NCBI GenBank assembly: GCA_024642295.1
Contig: JAHEBK010000015.1
Span: 1-9,058, forward strand
Direction: 5' to 3'
Source: Flavobacterium sp.
GTDB taxonomy: Bacteria; Bacteroidota; Bacteroidia; Flavobacteriales; Flavobacteriaceae
Length of the DNA: 9,058 nt
Both the position numbers and the translations under genes were made by a program. Below are positions 1 to 5,404 of this stretch, piece after piece; within the stretch, counting starts at the first letter, position 1, and each line of letters starts with the position of its first letter. A model generated the notes under the pieces. It was not told the origin of the DNA and did no database searches. It was given only the letters and a program-made list of their open reading frames with translations.

Positions 1-528
1 TTGCCATTTTTTTCTTTTTAACAACCAAAAAAACAAAACGCCAAAGACTAACGAAAAGTAATCTTTTAATAGTATACCAACACCTAAAAATAGTGCGGCA
101 AAAAACCATAGAAAGTATTTACGTAAATGATATTCTTTCTGGATGGACCATAAGGTATGTGCATAAACATAGCCCGAAGCGTAGACAATCGCATGTCCAA
201 AAGGAACATAAAGCGGAATCATAGGTGTTCGGTATTCGTACATCCCGAGTAGTTTACAGAAAATTAATTCTCCTATATAAGAGAGAATAACCATCACAAG
301 CATCAGTTTTCTTAAATTAATTCCTGATGATAAATAGAATCCTATAAAATAAAGAATCCCTAAAACATTCGTAATTGGTCTGCCATCAAAGTAGTTTTCA
401 ATAAAATAAACCGAGTCAATTCCTAAGGCAAAAATGGTAAAAAATGGAAAACACAAGGCAAAACCCAACTGCAATCTTGCATTAGTGTCGGCATTTTTAT
501 CCCATAAAATGGCTGTTATTTTGCTCAT
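1..528 (-). CDS. Multi-pass membrane protein of unknown function (3' end cut by window)
   Basis: Reading the minus strand from an ATG at 528 gives 176 codons without a stop, running off the window at base 1, so the C-terminus is missing. The product is strongly hydrophobic and looks like an integral inner-membrane protein with about five helices in the visible part: roughly residues 18-40, 53-70, 74-94, 104-125 and 137-170 (the last may be two). Polar residues inside or beside the membrane stand out: E87, the YEY at 97-99, and a P-rich stretch IPLYVPFGHA at 104-113 with H112. These look like a conserved active or binding site, but I do not recognise the family and assign no function. It starts 35 bp after the stop of the prenyl synthase gene on the same strand, so co-transcription is likely and a role in lipid or isoprenoid metabolism is possible, by context only. 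No clear Shine-Dalgarno precedes the ATG, which is normal in Bacteroidota. Confidence 0.8.
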   Translation of the reverse strand, partial: MSKITAILWDKNADTNARLQLGFALCFPFFTIFALGIDSVYFIENYFDGRPITNVLGILYFIGFYLSSGINLRKLMLVMVILSYIGELIFCKLLGMYEYRTPMIPLYVPFGHAIVYASGYVYAHTLWSIQKEYHLRKYFLWFFAALFLGVGILLKDYFSLVFGVLFFWLLKRKKWQ

Positions 529-563
529 TAGTTTATAATTGAAAAGAAGTTTTTGATTTAAAA

Positions 564-1538
564 CTAGGCTTTTCTTTTCATTAGATTTTCGCCAAAACTT
601 CTTAAAATTTCTTTTTTATCGTTTTCGATATTCATTTTGTTTAAGGTTTCAAAAGCTTTTAGCGTGTGTTCTTCTATGGCTTCTTGAGTGATTTTATCAG
701 CTCCTGAACGAATAAAAATGGCTTTTACTTGTTCAATTTTCGCGGTACTATCGTTTAATTGTTGGGCGAATAGGTGGGTCAATTGAGCTTTGTCTTCAGT
801 ATTAGCAAAGGCCATTGCTTTAAGATACAAATAGGTTTTTTTATTTTCGATGATGTCTCCACCTACTTGTTTTCCAAAAGTTTCTGGATTTCCAAAAGCA
901 TCCAAAAAATCATCTTGCAGCTGAAAAGCCAATCCCAGATTCAATCCAAATTCATAAATTAAATCAGCATTTTCCTCTGTTGTCTGAGCTACGATAGCCC
1001 CCATTTTCATGGCTGCAGCAACAAGAACGGCGGTCTTGTATTCAATCATTTTGAGGTATTCTGCTATGGTAACATCGGTACGGGTTTCAAAATCCACATC
1101 CCATTGTTGTCCTTCGCAAACTTCTAAAGCCGTTTTACTAAAAAGCTTTGCTAAATCTTTAAATATAATTGGCTCGTATTGTTCAAAATATTGGTATGCC
1201 AAAATTAGCATGGCATCTCCAGAGAGAATCCCAGTGTTGATATTCCATTTTTCATGAACCGTAATATTCCCTCTCCTTAATGGCGCATCATCCATAATGT
1301 CATCATGTACTAAGGAAAAATTATGAAACACTTCCACTGCCATAGCGGCTGGGAGTGCTTTTTGATAGTAGGTATTGAATACTTCAGCCGACATTAAAGT
1401 CAATATGGGACGCATTCTCTTTCCTCCTAAACCTAAAATATAACGAACGGGCTCATAAAGATTTTTAGGTTCTTTATCGATGGATTGGTTTTCTAGATAA
1501 TGGATAAAAAAATCTTGGTACTGCGAGATGGAATGCAT
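564..1538 (-). CDS. Trans-isoprenyl diphosphate synthase (short-chain, probably GGPP/FPP type)
   Basis: This 324-residue protein is a class I head-to-tail prenyltransferase of the polyprenyl synthetase family. It condenses IPP with allylic diphosphates in the cytosol, feeding carotenoids, quinones or other isoprenoids. Visible motifs in order are GGKRMRP at 38-44 (IPP-binding basic residues), the first aspartate-rich motif DDIMD at 79-83 followed by LRRG at 87-90, and the second aspartate-rich motif DDFLD at 209-213, with GKQVGGD at 222-228 and K233/K234 after it. All expected catalytic elements are present and the length is normal. The first motif has no two-residue insertion, unlike bacterial FPP synthases, and F74 lies five residues before it; in archaeal-type GGPP synthases an aromatic there limits chain length to about C20. 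GGPP synthase is therefore my preferred reading, though the product cannot be fixed from sequence. The ATG at 1538 lies just below a promoter candidate, and the membrane-protein gene follows on the same strand. Confidence 0.93.
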   Translation of the reverse strand: MHSISQYQDFFIHYLENQSIDKEPKNLYEPVRYILGLGGKRMRPILTLMSAEVFNTYYQKALPAAMAVEVFHNFSLVHDDIMDDAPLRRGNITVHEKWNINTGILSGDAMLILAYQYFEQYEPIIFKDLAKLFSKTALEVCEGQQWDVDFETRTDVTIAEYLKMIEYKTAVLVAAAMKMGAIVAQTTEENADLIYEFGLNLGLAFQLQDDFLDAFGNPETFGKQVGGDIIENKKTYLYLKAMAFANTEDKAQLTHLFAQQLNDSTAKIEQVKAIFIRSGADKITQEAIEEHTLKAFETLNKMNIENDKKEILRSFGENLMKRKA

Positions 1539-1553
1539 AAAAATAATTTTTGG

Positions 1554-1584
1554 CTAATTTACAGTAATCCTATTGGATTACAAA
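1554..1584 (-). promoter_or_regulatory. Putative promoter of the prenyl synthase gene
   Basis: Read on the minus strand, TTTG (1584-1581) is followed after exactly 19 bases by TAAATTAG (1561-1554). This matches the Bacteroidota primary-sigma pattern TTTG-N19-TAnnTTTG except for one of six defined -7 bases. Transcription would start near 1547, about ten bases before the ATG at 1538. The match is short and the DNA is AT-rich, so chance agreement is possible; the correct spacing and position next to the start are the main support. Confidence 0.5.
1564..1581. promoter_or_regulatory. Inverted repeat, candidate repressor operator
   Basis: GTAATCC (1564-1570) and GGATTAC (1575-1581) are perfect inverted 7-mers around a TATT centre; 16 of 18 bases are symmetric. 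The size and symmetry suit a dimeric helix-turn-helix regulator such as a TetR protein. It fills the spacer between the -33 and -7 elements proposed for the prenyl synthase gene, a classic place for a repressor to block polymerase. The TetR regulator at 2268-2864 is the nearest candidate ligand, by inference only. An overlapping alternative pairing, CCTATT (1569-1574) with AATAGG (1583-1588), also exists. Confidence 0.45.
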
Positions 1585-1666
1585 TAGGCTTTTTAAATGA
1601 AATGTTAAAAAAACGTAAATACATCGGAAACTATTTTGGTGTTAAAAGTTTCCTTTCTACATTTGC

Positions 1667-1703
1667 AATCAAATTACTGCTAAAGTGGATGGTAATTTTG
1701 ATT
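1667..1703. promoter_or_regulatory. Imperfect inverted repeat over the pump-operon promoter
   Basis: AATCAAATTAC (1667-1677) is the reverse complement of GTAATTTTGATT (1692-1703) apart from one extra T, with 14 bases between. The right arm overlaps the proposed -7 element at 1693-1700, so a bound protein would occlude it. It shares ATTACTG with the minus strand of the repeat at 1564-1581. The arms are AT-rich, which raises the chance of coincidence. Confidence 0.3.
1693..1700 (+). promoter_or_regulatory. Putative -7 element of the YceI-TetR-efflux operon
   Basis: TAATTTTG matches the Bacteroidota -7 consensus TAnnTTTG at all six defined bases and lies 23 bp before the YceI start at 1724. A good -33 element is missing: the nearest upstream TTTG (1662-1665) is 27 bp away, beyond the usual 17-23 bp. 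The promoter may be weak, need an activator, or be a chance match. No better plus-strand candidate was seen in the 1539-1723 gap. Confidence 0.4.
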
Positions 1704-1723
1704 CATATTTAATGCAATACGGA

Positions 1724-2245
1724 ATGGGAACAAAATGGACTATTGATTCGGAGCAATCGGATGTGTTGATTAAGAACAAGCATTCTATTGTAGCTTATTT
1801 AGCGGGTGCTAACAATAAGTTTAAAGGCAATGTAGCCATAAAGGATGATCGTATTGAAGAGGCTAACATTGAGTTTTCGTTAAATGTAAATAATAACGAA
1901 TCAAAATTAGAATTAATGGATACGCATTTGAAGATAAATGATTTTATTGATACTAATGAATATCCACTTATTAATTTTAAATCTACTTCGTTCCAAAAAG
2001 TAAATAAAAATATCAATTTTCTAAAAGGAAACCTTACCATAAAAAACATTACGAAAGTAATTGAATTAGATACTGAATTCATTGGATATTCTTTTTACAA
2101 TGGTATCAAAAAAGCTTCTTTTGAAGTAAAAGGAATGATTAATCGTAAAGATTTTGATTTAAAATCAAATGCTATTTATCAAATGAGAGGTATTGCAACA
2201 GGACAAGATTTGTTGTTAGAGGCTAATTTGGAATTTAAAGTTTAA
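1724..2245 (+). CDS. YceI-family (lipocalin-like) protein, cytosolic form
   Basis: With the start at 1724 the product has 173 residues and begins MGTKWTIDSEQS, matching the usual N-terminus of signal-less YceI proteins. Earlier in-frame ATGs at 1685 and 1712 only add a tail that does not resemble the family, and 1685 lies upstream of the proposed -7 element. Family landmarks are WTID near residue 5, a segment around 68-88 containing HLKINDFIDTNEYP, GNLTIKNITK at 102-111 and INRKDFDLK at 139-147. YceI proteins fold as an extended beta-barrel; a Thermus thermophilus member was crystallised with a polyisoprenoid in its cavity. The ligand here is unknown. No signal peptide is visible, so it should be cytosolic. 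It is the first gene of the operon, 22 bp before the TetR gene, and sits divergently from a prenyl diphosphate synthase, making an isoprenoid-like ligand an attractive but untested idea. A generic stress or lipid-binding role is the alternative. Confidence 0.9.
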   Translation: MGTKWTIDSEQSDVLIKNKHSIVAYLAGANNKFKGNVAIKDDRIEEANIEFSLNVNNNESKLELMDTHLKINDFIDTNEYPLINFKSTSFQKVNKNINFLKGNLTIKNITKVIELDTEFIGYSFYNGIKKASFEVKGMINRKDFDLKSNAIYQMRGIATGQDLLLEANLEFKV

Positions 2246-2267
2246 AACGGATCAGAAAGAAAAGATA

Positions 2268-2864
2268 ATGAAGGAGAAAATAATTAAAAAAGCGAGCGAA
2301 CTATTTTTGAAACTAGGTTTCAAAAGTATTACAATGGATGATATCGCTTGTGAAATGTGTATTTCGAAAAAAACCATTTACAAGTATTTTTGCAATAAAG
2401 AAGCGCTTATTATTGAAAGTACGGCATACGTACATAAAGAAATACATCAAATAATTGAATCAATTACTGCCTCTAATAAAAATGCGATAGCAGAAAATTT
2501 CGAAATCAGAAAAATGTTTAGTGATATGTTTCAAACGTCAGATACGTCCCCAATATACCAGCTGAAAAAACATTATCCGGAGATTTACAATCAGGTTTTG
2601 TCGGTGGAGGTTAACGAATGTAGCAAATGCTTCAGGCAAAATATTGAAAAAGGAATTGCTTCTGGATTGTACCGAAACGATTTAGATGTGGATACTTATG
2701 TTCAGTTTTATTATACTTTAATATTTAGTATTAACGAAAATACCAGTTCTGAAAAAGAAGCTAGAAAATTAGAATTGGAAGCATTAGAATACCATACCAG
2801 AGCTATGGCAACACCAAAAGGATTAATTGAACTCGAAAAACAAATGCAAAATCAAACTTTATGA
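2268..2864 (+). CDS. TetR/AcrR-family transcriptional regulator
   Basis: This 198-residue protein has a standard TetR N-terminal DNA-binding domain over about residues 5-50. The first helix is near KKASELFLKLGF and the helix-turn-helix spans about 21-42, including ISKKTIYKYFCNKEAL. Residues 55-198 form the variable all-helical ligand-binding and dimerisation domain, with GIASGLYRNDLD at 129-140 typical of the class. Such proteins usually repress the neighbouring efflux genes and let go when they bind a pump substrate. Position supports this: it lies 22 bp after the YceI gene, overlaps the outer membrane factor gene by four bases (ATGA), and would be autoregulated with the operon. The inverted repeats at 1564-1581 and 1667-1703 are candidate operators. 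Unusual are two CxxC pairs, C28/C31 inside the helix-turn-helix and C118/C121 in the ligand domain, plus C42, which could indicate thiol or metal sensing or be incidental. The inducer is unknown. Confidence 0.93.
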   Translation: MKEKIIKKASELFLKLGFKSITMDDIACEMCISKKTIYKYFCNKEALIIESTAYVHKEIHQIIESITASNKNAIAENFEIRKMFSDMFQTSDTSPIYQLKKHYPEIYNQVLSVEVNECSKCFRQNIEKGIASGLYRNDLDVDTYVQFYYTLIFSINENTSSEKEARKLELEALEYHTRAMATPKGLIELEKQMQNQTL

Positions 2865-4207
2865 TAAAAAGAAATTTACTATTCATCACGCTCTTAATCT
2901 TTGCTTTAAATGCAAAAGCACAAGAAAAGAGACAAAGCTATTCTTATAGCTTAGATCAGGCCATTGTTCATGCCCTAGAACACAATTATTCTGTAATCAA
3001 TTCTGGTCGTGATATTGAAGCCGCTAGACAAAAAAAATGGGAAACTACTGCTGTTGGTTTGCCACAAATAAATGGAACGGTCGATTACCAAAATAATTTT
3101 TCGTTCCAGCAACAAGGAGTTTCTGGTGGCGGACCCTTTGGTGGAGCACCTGGTTCTATTTCAACATTTGCTTTTGGGACTAAACACAACATGAATGCGG
3201 TAGCCACTTTAAGTCAGCTGTTGTTTGATGGTTCTTATATTGTTGCTTTACAGGCATCCAAAACCTATTTAATGTATTATGAAAATGCTAAAAGGAAAAC
3301 AGATGTTGAGGTCAAAGAGATGGTGATTAATGCTTATGGTAATGTTTTGTTAGCACAAGAAAGTATTACTATTCTCAAAAAGAACAAGGCAATATTAGAA
3401 AAAACGGTTGCTGATACCAAAGAAACTTTTAAGAATGGATTGATTGAAGAAGAAAATGTAGAACAACTACAAATCACTTTAGCATCAGTAAATAGCAATT
3501 TGAGTAATACTAACCGATTGCTTGATATTACCTATAAAATGTTGAAAATTACACTTGGTATGGATATTAATGATGAATTAATCATTACCGATAAACTAGA
3601 AAATTTGACTCAAAAAAATCTAGGAGTGGCTTTAACACTTGATCAGTTTAATGTAAATGACAATGTTGATTATCAAATTGCCACAAATTTTCAAAAACAA
3701 AGAGAATTAGAATACAAACTCGAAAGGAGTAGGGCTTTGCCTAGTCTTGCTGCCAACGTGAATTTTGGATACAACTCTTTTGCGAATGAGTTCACTTTTT
3801 TCTCTTCTAATCAAAAGTGGCTGAATTATTCTAATCTTGGCGTTCGATTGTCAGTGCCTATTTTTAGCAGTTTTGCCTACCGTGCCAAAACCCAACAAGC
3901 GAAAATTGCAATGGAAAAAGCTAAGACACAGCTGAATGAAGCAGATCAAAAATTGAAATTGCAATACGCCAATGCTAAAAGTGAGTTTGATTTTAGTATT
4001 GAAGAATTTGCTACAGCAAAAAGTAATTTGGCTCTAGCCGAAAGAATCGAGAAAAAGCAACAAATTAAATTCAAAGAAGGTTTGTCTTCTAGTTTTGATT
4101 TTAGCGAAGCACAAAGACAATTATATACAACCCAACAAAACTACTTGCAATCAATGGTAAACATCATCAACAAAAAGGCAAGTTTAGAGAAATTAAACAA
4201 CAAATAA
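2861..4207 (+). CDS. TolC-like outer membrane efflux protein (OEP family)
   Basis: This 448-residue protein is the outer-membrane channel of the tripartite pump. A Sec signal peptide is clear: basic MIKR, a hydrophobic core to about residue 16, and likely cleavage after AKA (18-20). Two OEP repeats follow. The first half has the helix around SLDQAIVHALEHNYSV (30-45), a strand pair flanking residues 70-125, then long helices to about 230; the second covers roughly 260-445, with LPSLAANVNFGYNS and LGVRLSVPIF marking its strands and long coiled helices after them. Three such subunits would form a 12-strand barrel with a periplasmic alpha-tunnel. Residues 86-99 form a Gly/Pro-rich stretch lying where the first surface loop of the barrel is expected. 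The start codon overlaps the TetR stop (ATGA), suggesting translational coupling, and the fusion-protein gene starts 26 bp downstream. The length is normal for the family and the exported substrate is unknown. Confidence 0.93.
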   Translation: MIKRNLLFITLLIFALNAKAQEKRQSYSYSLDQAIVHALEHNYSVINSGRDIEAARQKKWETTAVGLPQINGTVDYQNNFSFQQQGVSGGGPFGGAPGSISTFAFGTKHNMNAVATLSQLLFDGSYIVALQASKTYLMYYENAKRKTDVEVKEMVINAYGNVLLAQESITILKKNKAILEKTVADTKETFKNGLIEEENVEQLQITLASVNSNLSNTNRLLDITYKMLKITLGMDINDELIITDKLENLTQKNLGVALTLDQFNVNDNVDYQIATNFQKQRELEYKLERSRALPSLAANVNFGYNSFANEFTFFSSNQKWLNYSNLGVRLSVPIFSSFAYRAKTQQAKIAMEKAKTQLNEADQKLKLQYANAKSEFDFSIEEFATAKSNLALAERIEKKQQIKFKEGLSSSFDFSEAQRQLYTTQQNYLQSMVNIINKKASLEKLNNK

Positions 4208-4233
4208 CAATCAGCAATAAAGACAGATATACC

Positions 4234-5397
4234 ATGAGAAAAACTATTCTATTAACCGTATTTTCAATCGTTTTACTCTCTTGTGGAGGCGATAAAAAAA
4301 ACTCTACCGAAGCAATAATTGAATCTGGAAATCTAGAACAATTACGGTTAAAACGCTCCGAAATTGTCAAATCAGCGGATGAATTGTCCAAAGAATTGAA
4401 AAAAATTGATGATGCTATTGGATTAATTGACGAAAATCACAAAGAAACATTGATTACGACACTAACGGCAAAAGATACTGTTTTCAAACATTACATAGAA
4501 TTACAAGCCGAAGTTCAAACCAAAGAAAACTTAGTGGTTAACGCACAATTGGGCGGTATTTTAGAACAACTTTCAGTTAAAGAAGGACAAAGAGTTTCTA
4601 AAGGACAAACTTTAGGGAGAATAGATGATGGTGGATTAACGCAACAACTTTCTCAGTTAGAAATACAAGCAACTTTGGCCAAAACTACATTCGAAAGACA
4701 AAAAAATCTTTGGGATCAAAAAATTGGTTCTGAGATTCAGTTTTTACAAGCTAAATCTACCTATGAAGCACAAACAAAAGCGGTGCAACAATTACGAAAA
4801 CAAATTGCTAAAACCATCATCCAAGCTCCATTCTCAGGTGTAATTGATGAAATTATTTCGGAAAAAGGAAGTGTTGTGGGGCCAGGAACTCCAATTTTAA
4901 GAATTATCAACTTAAGCAATATGTACCTTGAGGCTGATGTACCAGAAAAACACCTAAACACTATCAAACGTGGAACGGAGGTAATCGTGAGTTTTCCAAT
5001 GTTAAACGAAACGATTAAGACAAACATTTCATTGGTAAACAATAATATCAACCCTGCCAACCGTTCTTTCAAAGTTCAGGTTCAAATACCTAATAAATCA
5101 GGTTTAATCAAACCCAACTTGTCATCGAAGTTGAATGTCAATGATTACTCCAATAAAAATGTGGTTATCGTGCCTCTAAGCATTATCTCAGAAAATGCTG
5201 AAGGAGAACAATATCTTTACATCGCAGAGAAAAGCGGAGATAAAAACCAAACTAGAGCCAAAAAAGTGATTGTTCAAACAGGGAAATCACAAGGAGATTA
5301 TATCGAAATTTTAGAAGGGATTAGCGACGGTGATTTGATTATCAAAGAAGGAGCAAGAAGTGTAAAAGACGGACAAATTGTGTCTATAATAAAATAA
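4234..5397 (+). CDS. RND efflux periplasmic adaptor (membrane fusion protein), lipoprotein
   Basis: This 387-residue adaptor links the RND permease to the outer membrane channel. The N-terminus is a lipoprotein signal with lipobox LLSC at 14-17, so the mature protein is anchored through C17. The following GGDKK does not resemble the surface-export signals described for flavobacterial lipoproteins, fitting a periplasmic location. Domains in order are a charged helical, probably coiled-coil segment at 29-66; the first lipoyl half at about 98-130 (LGGILEQLSVKEGQRVSKGQ); an alpha-hairpin at about 134-193; the second lipoyl half at about 194-225 with IIQAPFSGVI; a beta-barrel at about 228-306; and a membrane-proximal domain at 308-387. 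The hairpin is short, as in adaptors that meet the channel tip to tip. The N-terminal helical segment before the core is absent from E. coli AcrA. The permease gene starts 7 bp after its stop. Confidence 0.94.
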   Translation: MRKTILLTVFSIVLLSCGGDKKNSTEAIIESGNLEQLRLKRSEIVKSADELSKELKKIDDAIGLIDENHKETLITTLTAKDTVFKHYIELQAEVQTKENLVVNAQLGGILEQLSVKEGQRVSKGQTLGRIDDGGLTQQLSQLEIQATLAKTTFERQKNLWDQKIGSEIQFLQAKSTYEAQTKAVQQLRKQIAKTIIQAPFSGVIDEIISEKGSVVGPGTPILRIINLSNMYLEADVPEKHLNTIKRGTEVIVSFPMLNETIKTNISLVNNNINPANRSFKVQVQIPNKSGLIKPNLSSKLNVNDYSNKNVVIVPLSIISENAEGEQYLYIAEKSGDKNQTRAKKVIVQTGKSQGDYIEILEGISDGDLIIKEGARSVKDGQIVSIIK

Positions 5398-5404
5398 CAA
5401 CAAT

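Noticed and set aside
1569..1588. CCTATT/AATAGG hairpin followed by CTTTTT as a plus-strand terminator
   Set aside because: The stem is only 6 bp and AT-rich, no plus-strand gene lies upstream, and the overlapping repeat at 1564-1581 is better explained by promoter placement. Kept only as an alternative pairing.
1500..1712. 70-codon plus-strand open frame across the prenyl synthase start and the divergent spacer
   Set aside because: It overlaps the real start and promoter of the minus-strand gene, has no recognisable protein features and ends in the control region.
1685..1723. Upstream ATGs at 1685 and 1712 as starts for the YceI gene
   Set aside because: The added residues do not match the YceI N-terminus, the 1685 start precedes the -7 element, and MGTKWTID at 1724 fits the family start.
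4234..4293. Surface-export signal on the adaptor lipoprotein
   Set aside because: The residues after the lipobox Cys (GGDKK) do not match the acidic or QA-type signals described in flavobacteria, and an RND adaptor must face the periplasm.
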